A stretch of 64,000 nt of DNA from Solanum dulcamara (taxonomy: Eukaryota; Streptophyta; Magnoliopsida; Solanales; Solanaceae): the NCBI RefSeq assembly GCF_947179165.1, contig NC_077245.1, positions 50,287,286-50,351,285 of the forward strand, given 5' to 3'. Positions within the stretch are counted from its first letter, which is position 1. Each line of letters starts with the position of its first letter. A program made the position numbers and the translations under genes. This document shows positions 23,882 to 35,133 of this stretch, piece after piece. Below the pieces are notes generated by a model. The model saw nothing but the letters and a program-made list of their open reading frames with translations, was not told the DNA's origin and made no database searches.

Positions 23882-25239
23882 CGTAATACATAGTCAATGC
23901 AAATTAAAGGGAATTCAAAGGTCGTAAGAGATTCGTAATCCAAAAAATAGTGTAAACCCTAACATAATCTTTGTGTGGGCGAGACCATCAACCGACATAT
24001 AACCATGTGAGATATAACATGGTGTCCAATGTATTGTCCCATTGAAGAGGGATGAATATATCTTGCCAGGATATAAATACATTATCCTTATAATAACTGG
24101 GTACTCGCCTCTAGTCCTTAAGATTGTGTACTCACCTCTAATCTCCTTGAGATTAGGTATTCACCTCTAATGTCCTTTAAACCTACTGTGGCACGTAGTT
24201 ATGGGAAATAGGAAATCGCCACTAGTCCACTCGGTGCTTGAATTTATCCTTATTGCACTATAACTTCTTCCTTATAGCATATTTGAAACATCATCCATAA
24301 CTCTTGCTTAAATCTTCTTTGAAACATGATTCATAAAGCTTTCATTAAAATAACTTGAAAATCATGATCATAACTCATAAATCATGCTTGGAACTAGCAT
24401 ATAGAATAGGTATTTGAAATTCATCTTGAAATCATGCAATGTAATGTGAATTATTCATAATTAGGCTAATAGCATTGAAATATATCATAATTAAGAAGAC
24501 CCAATGTAAATCATGAAAGGGCTTTTAGAAGAAGAAATCATAAGAAATATTGAGAGAAAACTTTAGGATTCCATGGGTGAAAGGGCCCAAGGATGAATTT
24601 CCATATATCTTGACCTTTAGAATCCCTAAAGGTTTTGATAATTGAAGTTTGAACATGAAAAAATCCTTAGAATTTGCTTGAGGAAAAAAACGAGACTTGG
24701 AGAGCACATTTTTAGAGAGAAGATTTTGATTTAGAGTGTTAGGGTGAGAATGGGAGGGTTAGGAGGGCTTAGGTTAGTTAATATGTTAGAATAAACTCCC
24801 AAAAACTATCCATATTTATTAATGAGATCTTAGGGAAAATACAAAAATACTCTCGAATTAAAGTGAGTCAGACCCCTTGACGGACCATCTTCACAGTCCG
24901 TGAAAAGCTTGACGGGCCGTGGAATGGTCTGTGGGAACAAACATGGTCAAGTCTGGCATGAGGGGATTTTGATGGGGGGGACAATGTTCTGTGGTGTCCC
25001 TCGTGAAGATGGCTCGAGTCCATGTCTGAAAGAATTCAATTTCACGGACCACCTGATGGTCCGTGAACATGACCATGGACCGTAGACCTAATTGTGGAGT
25101 TACTTGGATTTTCCCCTATTTCTTGGTCTCTTCACGGCTACTATCCACGGGACTTGGTGTCCAGTACAGCACATAAAGGGCCTCATGATCATTATCTTGG
25201 ACTCAATGTTTCTAACTTTCCAACTTCTGGGGTCTTACA
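23882..25239 (-). repeat. Element F, 3' LTR (truncated at its distal end)
   Basis: On the minus strand it starts TGTAAGACCCC (ending at 25239) and aligns with 28836-30417. It lacks the last 660 bp or so of the LTR, being cut at 23881/23882 by the end of element J. Palindromic words around ACGGACC/GGTCCGT lie at 24875-25085. The splice-donor position reads AAG|ATATATGG, so the GT is lost. Confidence 0.85.
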
Positions 25240-25912
25240 ATAACCCCTCAGAAATATTCGTCCTCGAATGAGACTCAAACGGGTATGAATAAGACATGGA
25301 AAAAGGACTATCAACCAAACATGAATGCAATGATGCCTTTAAAATGCATAAACCATGCGACTTTCAACTTATCATAAAATATAGGTTAAAGTCAACTTCA
25401 TGAACATATATGCATATGGAATTTCATGGAATAACTAAAACACAGGAATTCGTAAGAGTAGGCATAAGGAGATAACACTTTAATTCAAACGAAAACTCAA
25501 CTACTCGGGTTATAAAGTCATTCTGGGCATAACGAACATGAATCCAATCCTTACACCGAATCAAAAACTCACAACATACCTGATGAGGTACCTTGTCGAG
25601 TTGGATGACCTGAAGAAGGGTAAGGCTAAGCTCCCTGGTGACTATCCTTATTATTTTTAGCAATATAAGGGAAATTACTTATCTTATGACCCGTATTACC
25701 AAAACCAAAACTTGCACCCGAACCGCCTAGACAATCTCTTGAGTGGTTCCTTCCACACTTCTGACATGCGAGAAAATCTGACTACTAGAACCGTCACTTT
25801 GATGCTTAGGGTATGGTACCCTGTCCTTATTGAACCTAGAGACCAAATAACTGGCAAAAGATGGACCACCATTGGTTTGAGCCCTCTTGGACTCCCTCTT
25901 AGACCTCTCTTA
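25240..25912 (-). pseudogene. Element F 3' tail plus gag C-terminus, duplicated copy (unit 1)
   Basis: Minus-strand order: gag C-terminus with the pre-knuckle CQKCGRNHSRDCLGG (about 25725-25770) and a knuckle whose cysteines are lost (ASFGFGNTGHK), then a PSSGHPTRQGTSS tail, then directly the 3' untranslated tail with CATTCGAGGACGAAT and a weak purine tract before the LTR. Protease, RT, RNase H and integrase are absent between gag and the tail. Confidence 0.75.
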
Positions 25913-26558
25913 GGATGAATTTCCATATATCTTGACCTTTAGAATCCCTAAAGTTTTTGATAATTGAAGTTTGAACATGAAAAATCCTTAGAATTTGCTT
26001 GAGGAAAAAAACGAGACTTGGAGAGCACATATTTAGAGAGAAGATTTTGATTTAGAGTGTTAGGGTGGGAATGAGAGGGTTAGGAGGGCTTAGGGTAGTT
26101 AATATGTTAGAATAAACTCCCAAAAACTATCCACATTTATTAATGAGATCTTATGGAAAATACAAAAATACTCTAAAATTAAAGTGAGTCAGACCCCTAG
26201 ACAGACCATCTTCACAGTCCGTGAAAAGTTTGACGGGCCGTGAGTGGTCTATGGGAACAAACATGGTCAAGTCTGGCATGAGGGGATTTTGATGGGGGGG
26301 CAACGTTCTGTGGTGTCCCTCGTGAAGATGGCTCGAGTCCATGTCTGAAAGAATTCAATTTCACGGACCACCTGATGGTCCGTGAACATGACCATGGACC
26401 GTAGACCCAATCGTGGAGTTACTTGGATTTTCCCCTATTTCTTGGTCTCTTCATGGCTACTATCCACGGGACTTGGTGTATAGTACGGCCCATAAAGGGC
26501 CTTATGATCGTCATCTTGGACTCAATGTTTCCAACTTTCCAACTTCTGGGGTCTTACA
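25913..26558 (-). repeat. Element F extra LTR fragment created by duplication
   Basis: Copy of the first 646 bp of the F LTR (minus strand start at 26558, GGTCTTACA on the plus strand), repeated from 24591-25239. It gives F a second internal LTR boundary. Confidence 0.9.
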
Positions 26559-27952
26559 ATAACCCCTCGGGAACATTCGTCCTCGAATGGGACTCAAACG
26601 GGCATGAACAAGACATGGAAAAAGAACTATCAACCCAATATGAATGCAATGATGCCTTTAAAATGCATAAATCATGCGACTTTCAACTTATCATAAAATA
26701 TAGGTTAAAATCAACTTCATGAACATATATGCATATGGAATTTCATGGAAAAACTAAAACACAGGAATTCGTAAGAGTAGGCATAAGGAGCTAACACTTT
26801 AATTCAAATGAAAACTCAACTACTCGGGTTATAAAGTCAATCTGGGCATAACGGACATGAATCTAATCCTTACACCGAATCAAAAACTCATAACATACCT
26901 GATGAGGTACCTTGTCGAGTTGGAAGACCTGAAGAAGGGTAAGGCTAAGCTCCCTGGTGACTATCCTTATTATTTTTAGCAACATAAGGGAAATTACTTA
27001 TCTTATGACCCGTATTACCAAAACCAAAACTTGCACCCGAACCGCCTAGACAATCTCTTGAGTGGTTCCTTCCACACTTCTGACATGCAGGAAACTCTGA
27101 CTACTAGAACCATCACTTTGATGCTTAGGATATGGTACCCTGTCCTTATTGAACCTAGAGACCAAATAACTGGCAAAAGATGGACCACCAATGGTTTGAG
27201 CCCTCTTGGACTCCCTCTTAGACCTCTCTTTCAACTTCTCTTTCTCTATTTGCTCGACATGTGTCATGAGCCTAGAGATGTCCATCTTCTTGATCAACAT
27301 GGTAGGTTTTCACTCTTTGGAATCCAAATCCAAGACTCCCAAAATAAACTTTCTCATACGAGGTCTAGGGTTGGCAACCATGAATAGAGCATATTTGGAC
27401 AATTGCGTAAATTTCAAGGTATATTCTCTTACACTCATGTTCCCTTTTTAAAGTTGATAAATTCTTGGATCTTATCTTCTCTCAACTCCAAAGGGAAGAA
27501 ACATCTATAAAAGTAGCCTTAAATTCCTCCCAATCAACGAGACTCATATCCCTAGCTCTTTCACCCTTATATTGACTGAACTATATTTGAGAGACTCCTT
27601 TCAATTGGTAAGAGGCCAAATCCACCTTCTCCAATGACGTCACCTCCATAATATCAATGATCTTTCGAACTCCTTCAATGAACTCTTGGGTTGGGGGTCC
27701 TCATCCAACTTGTCCCATGAAACTACGAGGGATTCATTCTAGTGAAGTCACAAACTTTTGATACCGCACCGTACCCATATTTGGGTTCACAGGAGCAACA
27801 ACTTCTCAGTTGGCCTATGCCTCCATAGCTTGGGCAAAAACTTGAAATACTGCCATAAATTCTGCATAGGTCACTTGATCGACCATTGGGTCATTCAGAG
27901 CTTATTGCTCTTCTCTAACATTCCTTCTCATGGGAGCTCTTCGTGGAGGCAT
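26559..27952 (-). pseudogene. Element F gag, broken; no pol
   Basis: The minus-strand ATG at 27952-27950 opens MPPRRAPMRR, the clade's gag start. Pieces of capsid core follow: 'MGTVRYQKFVTSLE', 'QEFIEGVRKIIDIMEV', 'LASYQLKGVSQI' (27660-27570), and then from 27300 'MLIKKMDISRLMTHVEQIEKE', a basic linker and CQKCGRNHSRDCLGG near 27045. Stops and a frameshift break it. After the gag tail (about 26880) the sequence is 3' untranslated tail: all pol domains are missing. F is therefore a gag-only derivative that would need enzymes supplied in trans. Confidence 0.8.
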
Positions 27953-27956
27953 GGTT

Positions 27957-27963
27957 CTGTAAT
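27957..27963 (-). other. Putative 3' splice site before F gag
   Basis: On the minus strand TAATTACAG ends four bases before the gag ATG and is preceded by a T-rich tract and a branch-like TTCTAAT. It is equivalent to the acceptor before A gag (4391). Confidence 0.4.
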
Positions 27964-28154
27964 TACAAAGAACAAGCATTAGAAGGAAATTCTTAGAGTT
28001 CAATTCCATCGCACGATAAGATCATGAAAGAAGTGAAGTTTTTTTCCCTAAAACATGTCATAGCCTCCTATTTATAGATGTGACACTGTTCACACTGATG
28101 AATAAGACTCTACTCAACGCAACATGTTAGACTTACTACGATACTTTAAACCTT

Positions 28155-28168
28155 GTACTCTGATACCA
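28155..28168 (-). other. Element F primer binding site (tRNA-iMet)
   Basis: Minus-strand TGGTATCAGAGTAC, one change from the canonical site, four bases after the LTR end at 28173. Confidence 0.85.
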
Positions 28169-28172
28169 AGTT

Positions 28173-30417
28173 TATAATGACCTAGGCTAGACCCTAGGTG
28201 TGACACGATGATTAGAATTTGAGGGACCCCAATCAAGACTCTTAGCATATCATTCATGACATATATAAGGTAAGTAAAGAAAACAAGCAACAATATAGAT
28301 GCAGAAGCATAGTCTCAATAAAGAGCATAAATCTCAAAAATTTGGAAGAAAGAAAACATAGACTCTAATCATCCAACATGCATCTACTAACTAGATGAAG
28401 GCATAAGATAAGCTCCTAGCTCACCCATGACAACATAAGAGAATTGAAATAGTCAAATGACACAATAAAAATAAAGTGTCTTGTCATCAAAGTATGAGAG
28501 ATCACCACAAGAACAACTGTACTAAGCTCTAGCGATGAACGGGAGGATGAGCGTGATCGTTGGACCCTATATTATGATATAATATTGTCAAAAGTATGCG
28601 TTAGTACATAAAATGCACTAAGTATGTGAGAAGTATGCATGAATAATAAACATAGGAAATAATAAATATGAATCATGAGATGCAAGACTAATATCTTAAA
28701 ACATGAGTAAAACCATGAAAACATTAACATATTATACTCATTGGTCAATGAATCAAAAACATCATCATCATGAAAACTTTGTAACTTTTCATGTAACTTG
28801 GTGTGGGATAGGACCTTTAAAATATCATGCGAATGTAATACATAATCATTGTAAATTGTAGGGAATTCATAAGTCATAATGAAAGTCGAACTCAAAATAT
28901 AGTGTAAATCCTAACATAATATTTGTGTGAGAGACACCGTCAATCGATATATAACCATGTGAGCTATAACATGGAGTTCGATGTATTTCTCCATCGAAGA
29001 GGGCCAAATATATCTTGCCAGGATATAAAGGAATTATCCTCATAAGAACCGAATAATCACCTGTAGTCCTCGAGATTGGATACTCACCTCTAATCCCCTT
29101 GAGATTGGGTACTCGACTCTAATTAAACCTCGGTGGCACATAGATATGGGTAATAGAGAATCGCCACTAGTTCACTCGGTTCTTAGTACAACTCCCAATG
29201 GTACTTTCATAAAAATATAGTCATTAACATCATTAGGAAAGGTTATAATAAATACCAATACATCTTGATGAAGATAACATAAGAATAACTCATCTATCAA
29301 CTTCATCACGAGTATGTGAGGAAATTCCATCACGACCTTTAACTTCTATAACATGATTATGCAAGAATTGTTTCTTATTGCACTATAACTTCTTTGTTTA
29401 TAGCATCATTAAAACATCATTCATAACTTCTTTCTTAAAGTTTCTTTGAAACATCATTCAAAAAGCTTTTATTGAAATAAGTTGAAAATCACAATCATAA
29501 CTAACAAGTCATGCTTGAAACTAGCATATACCGTAGGTCTTTGAAATTCATCTTAAAATCATACAATATAATTTGAATTATTCATAATTAGGCTAGTAAC
29601 ACTGAAATATATCATAATTAAGAAGACCCAATGCAAATCATAAAAGTAGGGCTTTTAGAAGAAGAAATCATAAGAGATTTTGAGAGAAAGCTTTGGGATT
29701 CCATGGGTGAAAGGTCCCAAGGATTAATTACCACATATCTTGACCTTTAGAATCCCTAAACTTGTAGAGAATTGAAGCTTGACTTTGAATATATTCTTAT
29801 AATTTAATTGAGGAAGAAACAGACTTGGAGAGCACACTTTTAGAGAGAAGATTTTGATTTAGATTGTTAGGGTGAGAATGCGAAGGTTAGGAGGGCTTAG
29901 GGTAGTTAATAGGTTAGAATAAACTCCCCCAAAACCATCTAAATTTATTAATGAGATCTTAGGGAAAATAATGGAACACCTCCAAATTAAACTGAGTCGG
30001 ACACCTAGACGGACCATCTTCACGGTCCATGAAAAGCTCCACGGACCGTGGAATGGTCCGTCGGAACAAACTTGGTCAATTCTAGAATGAGGGGATTTTG
30101 ATATGGATGGGGGACCACATTTCTTGGTGGTCATGATGGGTGATGGTGGCCCTCATGAAGATGGCTAGAGTCCATAGTTGAAAGGGTTCAATTTTATGAA
30201 CCACCTGATGGTCCGTGAACATGACAACGGACCGTTGACCCAATAGTGGAGTTTACTTAGATTTTTCCCTGTTTCCTGGTCTCTTCATGGCTACTATCCA
30301 TGGGCGTGGTTCCCAGGCATCCTGTGAAAGGCCTCATGAACCTCACCTGGTGCAATTTATCTATGAATTCCATATTGGACTCAATTTTTACGACTTTTGA
30401 ACTTATGGGGTCTAACA
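28173..30417 (-). repeat. Element F, 5' LTR
   Basis: On the minus strand it starts TGTTAGACCCC at 30417 and ends ...AGGTCATTATA at 28173. It is the complete version of the F LTR and is related to the B LTR. ACGGACCGT palindromes lie at about 30000-30240; GT-to-AT change destroys the donor consensus (AAG|ATATGTGG near 29735). Non-coding throughout. Confidence 0.87.
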
Positions 30418-30945
30418 GTCTCATCCATGAAGGGGTGATGTGTTTTTATAAGAGATGGAAGCTTAGTCCCTGGTACGTTAGTCTCTACCATATTTAGGTA
30501 GAATTGGGAATGTAGCTTCTGAGCTAGATTTACATATAGAGTTGGCAGTAGTACATCCCATTTTCCATGACTCCATGTTGAAAAGGTGTGTTGGTCATCC
30601 CTCTTTCATCATCTCTTTAGAGACTGTTGGGGTGAAATATAGTTTATTCTACGGGAAGTACCGGTCCAGATACTAGATCGGCATGTTTACAAGTTATGAA
30701 CCAAAGATATAGCATTAGTGAAAGTTTTATGGAGAAATCAGTTTGTTGTAGGGGCTACGTAGGAAGCCGGAGAGGATATGAAGGCTAGACACCTAGAGCT
30801 ATTCATTTCTCGGAAAGATAATGCTAGAGGTCCTTGTCTTGTTTCAGATTCATCCTCTAGACATTATTTTGAGAGTTTTACTTTTTTACATTTATATTCA
30901 TGCCTCATTTTCTCTTTTGTTGGTTATGACATTGTTAGAGTTTAA
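30418..30945 (+). pseudogene. Element A pol, integrase C-terminus and chromodomain-like tail
   Basis: After the F LTR the plus-strand frame of A resumes within the integrase tail: 'MKG' then CFYKRWKLSPWYVS, 'GNVASELDLHIELAVVHPIF' (about 30506-30566) and 'MLKRCVGHPSFIISLETVGV'. The chromodomain-like part follows (VKVLWRNQ-like, EAEED-like) to about 30830. A long extension reads to TAA 30943-30945. A premature TGA occurs just after the start (30433) because of a lost base. Everything upstream of this point in A pol is missing. Confidence 0.75.
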
Positions 30946-31005
30946 GTTGATGAAAAAGTGAGATTGAGTTGGCTACCTTATATTGATCATCATTCGAGGA
31001 TGAAT
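30946..31005 (+). other. Element A 3' tail, left part
   Basis: Ends CATTCGAGGATGAAT, the conserved block before the polypurine tract. Element D then interrupts; the tail continues at 48433 with GATCTCAAGAGGGAGATAT. Confidence 0.8.
31001..31005. repeat. Target-site duplication of element D, left copy (TGAAT)
   Basis: TGAAT flanks D here and at 48433-48437, which proves that the two minus-strand LTRs 11-17 kb apart belong to one insertion. Confidence 0.85.
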
Positions 31006-31639
31006 TATCACGATCCAACCCTGTAGGCCGTGACAGGTGCTCGAACTGGGCACTCGCATATATCCCTGCTATCTGTAAGTAAATCTGTCCCCTGTTTAAG
31101 TTATAACACATCAACATGAAGGATCACGTATAAGCCGGCGAGGCTTATCATAGGCACCGCTGTACATATATGCATATACAACCCACATACATGTCCACAG
31201 ACCTCTAAGAGTAAGAATAGTAACATAAGATGGGACAGGGTCCCGCCATACTCGTGAACAAATAAATATATACATCGAGGGTTAATACCAAAACTAGGCT
31301 CTGACACAATAGAGCGTTTCTGAACTGCTAAGTGGAACTCCTACGCAGACGGATCCCCAAGGTATGTATCTGTACTTGCGGGTATGAACGCAGTCTCCCG
31401 AGAAAGGGGGGTCAGTACGACATATATATTGAGTATTTAAAGCATAAACATCATAAGGAAATTACAGTTGACATAGGGATGCAGGAGGATAGTATAACAT
31501 TTAACCATTTACCGTACTCGTATCATATAAAAAAAAGTCATACATATTACCATCACGTACTGTGCCCGGTCCGTTAGGGGACTCGGTGTACCATCTACAT
31601 CATTATGTCATCATAAGCACATATATATTATTAGTACTA

Positions 31640-31920
31640 TGGAACGTACAGCTCGATCCATGTATATAGTAAGTACATGCCGAGGAATGTATGGCCCAAT
31701 CCGCACATCGTATAATAATGTCAAGGAACGATGGCCCGATCCACATATCATATAGTAATGCCGAGTAACATTCGATCCGATCCACATATCATATAGTAAT
31801 ACAGAGGAACATTCGGTCCGATCCACATATCATATAGTAATGCCGAGGAACGTTTAGTCTGATCTACATATCATATAGTAATGCCGAGGAACTTTCGGTC
31901 CGATCCACATACATATTATA
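31640..31920. repeat. Minisatellite, 41-bp unit, about 6-7 copies
   Basis: Unit core GCCGAGGAACATTCGGTCCG plus ATCCACATATCATATAGTA repeats with exact 41-bp spacing in the best copies (31758 to 31799). It lies inside the D LTR. Confidence 0.85.
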
Positions 31921-31924
31921 TCAT

Positions 31925-32125
31925 TGCATACATATACTATACCCGGCCCTTTATGGGACTCGGTGTCATCATATTATCATATACCATACCCGACCCTTTA
32001 TAGGACTCAGTGTCATTATATCATCATATTACGTACTTGGCCCTTTATGAGACTCAATGTCATAATCATCATATACCATTTAATAATAATTATATTATAG
32101 CCGGCCCGGGACTCGGTGAAAGATG
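31925..32125. repeat. Tandem repeat, about 50-55 bp unit, 4 diverged copies
   Basis: Each unit has a word like ACCCGGCCCTTTATGGGACT followed by CGGTGTCAT and a CATCATAT linker. A further copy of the word lies at 31565-31595 and at 32617-32643. Inside the D LTR. Confidence 0.75.
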
Positions 32126-34056
32126 TATTAGAGTATACACGAATAACATAGTGAGTAATCCTATACAATCTAAATCATTATCAGAGACTCGACAATGTAA
32201 GAAGATTAAGCTATCGTCCGAGGACCAGAATAGTAGTGTAGCCATCTTGAGTGCCTTCGAAATGCCATTGAGGCCTATATCACTTAGGACCTCGAGGACC
32301 CTAGACAGGTACTAAAGTAATACTAACAGTTCATAGAATCAGGGATACCCGTCATCACATAGTCCTTAGGACTAGGAGCTTGTGCATCCAGTACTTCTCA
32401 ACCTATGGAGTTTAAGGAAAGTAGTTCAACTTACTACTAGAGTTTGACATTCAGAAGTGGATAAGAGATACAGATTACATTTAGGACTTAAAAGTGGAGT
32501 TACCCCAGAGCTTGTATCACATTTTAATTACAATTAGGACATGCCAAAAGAAGAGAAAGAATAAGCTTTGCCTAGCCTCTACTTTTCCTCAAGGAGTCAT
32601 CATTTATATATATCGTACCCGGCCCGTCATGGGCTCGGTATCATAACCTTATTATTGCATTACCTTACCATCATAGAACCACACTTATGACAAATACATA
32701 TCAAGAGGAAAGAAGGGTAGCTCTACGTACTTATGCCAAAACATACAAAGAGAAAGGAGATAACTTCACATACTTACTACTCTCCATCATATAGAAGCCT
32801 TGAGAGGCAATAGCTCAATTAGTATAGGAATTCTACCATCGAGAAGTGAATAAGACTAATGAGTCATACTTGGGGTTCTATAAATGGAATTATCCCCACA
32901 TTTCGTATATCAATCAGTTAAGGCTAAGATATGCCAAAAGAAAAGAATAATAGCTTCACATACCTTTTTCGGGATTAATTGAAATTCGGATTGCCTTGAT
33001 ACCTCCTTAACCTATTTGACATGAAAGTAATACTAAGATTAATAGCCTTTCAGTTTCCAATATCCCACTCTACAACCAAGTACTAATAGGAGCCATTTCC
33101 TTATCCATTACCCTTGACTAGTTTGTTACTAGTTTTGATGCTACCGAAAATCGGACAACATTTCCCCTGTAACTTCAACATTCCCAAGATTTCAACTTGG
33201 CCAAAGTGTCAAAAACCATACCAACAAAAACAACCAGAAGCATATATACAAGTAAAACACCTCAATATTACACAATACAACTCCAAACAACTAGCTCAAA
33301 ACTACGATACAAAAATAGAGTTTTTAATCTTTATTTCACAAAATCTTTAACCATACCAAACGGAGGGTCGCGTGGCTGCAACCAGAAGAACCCACACCCT
33401 TTTTAAAAAACTTTAAATACATGAAACACATAAACCAACCAGTTGCACCCGCAGCACCACAACGGCAACCCACTACTAAACTTCAATTTAGCTACAACCA
33501 CTTTCATTTAGTTTGTTTCTAACGTCCATCATCCTTATGAAATTTTTACACTTACAACCTTATTTAAGAGATGTAATATACCTCATAACAACATCATAAA
33601 CTCCAATTTTAAAGGGAATCCCTTTCCTTGCCCGAAACTCATCAAACTCGTCGAAACTTGCCTCGGAAGTTCCTTTAGTGCACCTAAAACTTAGTGGCTG
33701 TTTTCTAACATTTTGGGCTGCTTCAAATCATTAATTTTCATTAATAACACCTTCATAACATCTTGGTACATCCTATATAATTAATTCACGGAGCGAAATC
33801 GAAGAACTCACCTTTTGTTTTCCTTCCAAAACCGTGGCTCTCTCCCTCTCTAGTTTCTAGATTTCTGTTCTGTTCTTTCTTTCTCTAGAAGCCTCTTAAA
33901 CTTGGAAGATAATGACTTGTTGATAAGGTGGATCATAAAATATCTATATATATAGTCCACTTTAGGAGGTGACATGTGTCAACCCCTAAGTGGTGTCATG
34001 TGTCAATGTCTCATTGGGCCAATATACCACCCCCTCTAACCTTGGGCTGCCACGGA

Positions 34057-34530
34057 AATGCCCAATCATCAACTTGAAACTCTAGAAGTCGACGTCGATT
34101 ACCTACATATGAATTTTGTCGACTTTGAGCTGCTACCACTCTCTCCTGAATAAGCTTCCCTTCTTGATGGCTTATTGAACCATGCCTGGTCCCATTAGTC
34201 GCTTTTTACCAACATCAACCCACCAATTGACGACTTACTCTTTTTGCCATACCAAGTCTATTTCGGGGCAATCTGGAGACTAGAATGATAGTTGATATAG
34301 TAAATACTCTTGACAGGTAGTAGACAATTATCCAAGCTACCTTTGGAGTCAACCGTATAGGCTCGAAAACCTCTTCTAGCAGTTAGCTAGTAAGCTTAGT
34401 CTGTCCTTCAGTGTGAGGGTACAATGGTGTACGAAGACCTATCTGTCTTCCCAATATCTTCTTGGCCTGATCTTCAGTAGTTAACTATAACTCGGGCTCC
34501 TTCGTCTGAGACAATAGCTATGGTAACTCC
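34057..34530 (-). pseudogene. Element D integrase remnant
   Basis: On the minus strand, pieces match the integrase of this clade: a 'DEGA..VIVNY'-like segment near 34500 (normally SDRGAQF), 'PHTEGQTKL' near 34420 (normally HPQTDGQAER), then 'QERVVAAQSRQNSY' and 'LEFQVDDWAF' near 34150-34075. The frame then ends abruptly at the truncated LTR, so the rest of integrase, the 3' tail, the polypurine tract and the LTR start have been deleted. It matches 42980-43400 of element C. Confidence 0.65.
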
Positions 34531-35013
34531 GTATCACCACCCTCTTAACCTATAATTTTACACAATCTCGACTGGACAGGTAGTTCTTGGTTGAAGGAAC
34601 ATGGGCTGATATTGTTAATCTACGGTTAACATTCCATATGGAATTATCTGTCTAGGGAGTGCAAAGTGAGTCTTGTAGCTAGGGTTGTATTGTGGAATCT
34701 TCGACCCCATGTATTACTTCTTGCCTTCATTAGATGACATCAACTGGTACCCTTACCTTTTTGGGTTTTGTTCTAATACCAAGCGGTGTCGAAGTTCCCC
34801 CACACAATGACCCCCATAACCGTTTTGTATTTTACTTGTCACTAGCTAGTATTATATTGAAGAACTGTGGCATACAAGTGGGCTATCTATTAGTAATCGG
34901 CTAATCCTTCTTATTTTGCTTAAGCTTTTTTACAATTCCCCTATCGTAACTTATAACACTTTAGGTTCATAATCTCATGTCGTTGCTTCGCCGCTAGTTC
35001 AGATTCTCCCATC
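34531..35013 (-). other. Element D internal region between 5S-like segment and integrase
   Basis: Decayed sequence collinear (reverse complement) with C 42482-42980. It includes a region probably derived from the integrase start, but no readable frame. Confidence 0.6.
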
Positions 35014-35133
35014 TCGTGCGATCATAGCAACACTAATGCACTGGATCCCACCAGAATTCCGAAGTTAAACATACTTGGGTGAGAGTAGTACTAGGATGGG
35101 TGACCTCCCCGAAAAGTCCTCGTGTCACGTTCC
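35014..35133 (+). pseudogene. 5S rRNA-derived sequence in element D
   Basis: Full-length plant 5S rRNA-like sequence. Readable blocks are TGCGATCATAGCAACACTAA, GGATCCCACCAGAATTCCGA, an altered box A (AAGTTAAACATAC) and an intact box C (AGTACTAGGATGGGTGACCT), ending AAGTCCTCGTGT. Most differences from the plant 5S gene are C-to-T or G-to-A changes, as expected for methylated silent DNA. It runs antisense to element D. A matching copy lies at the same internal position in element C (42361-42481, minus), so it was present before these copies inserted. Confidence 0.85.

Larger units (their letters stand above)
24591..27230. repeat. Tandem segmental duplication inside F (two units of about 1.32 kb)
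   Basis: Unit 1 (24591-25912) and unit 2 (25913-27230) are almost identical by eye, with scattered substitutions and small indels. Each unit holds about 650 bp of LTR start, the LTR/internal boundary (25239 and 26558), the 3' tail and the gag zinc-knuckle region. The join at 25911-25913 reads CTCTCTTAGGATGAA, with AGGATG shared between the two ends (short homology). Confidence 0.92.
31006..34056 (-). repeat. Element D, 3' LTR (truncated at its start)
   Basis: On the plus strand it begins TATCACGATCCAACCC, so the minus-strand LTR ends ...GGATCGTGATA. Its upstream end is cut near 34056: comparison with the 5' LTR shows that about 0.5 kb of LTR start is missing. It shares 32577-34056 with 45183-46655. 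It contains two minisatellites, an AAAG|GTGAGT donor-like site (33812/33811, minus) and a CT-rich leader. No coding content. Confidence 0.85.

Noticed and set aside
4577..30417. B plus-strand LTR and F minus-strand LTR as the two ends of one large inverted insertion
   Set aside because: Flanks CAGGG (4572-4576) and GTCTC (30418-30422) do not match, the two LTRs belong to different subfamilies, and each has its own primer site and gag.
31640..32125. Centromeric satellite
   Set aside because: The units are short, few and confined to one LTR; they are better described as LTR minisatellites.
35014..35133. A functional 5S rRNA gene
   Set aside because: Box A is altered, there is no tandem array or T-run terminator, and the sequence sits inside a retroelement with a sister copy in C. 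It is annotated as a 5S-derived pseudogene.
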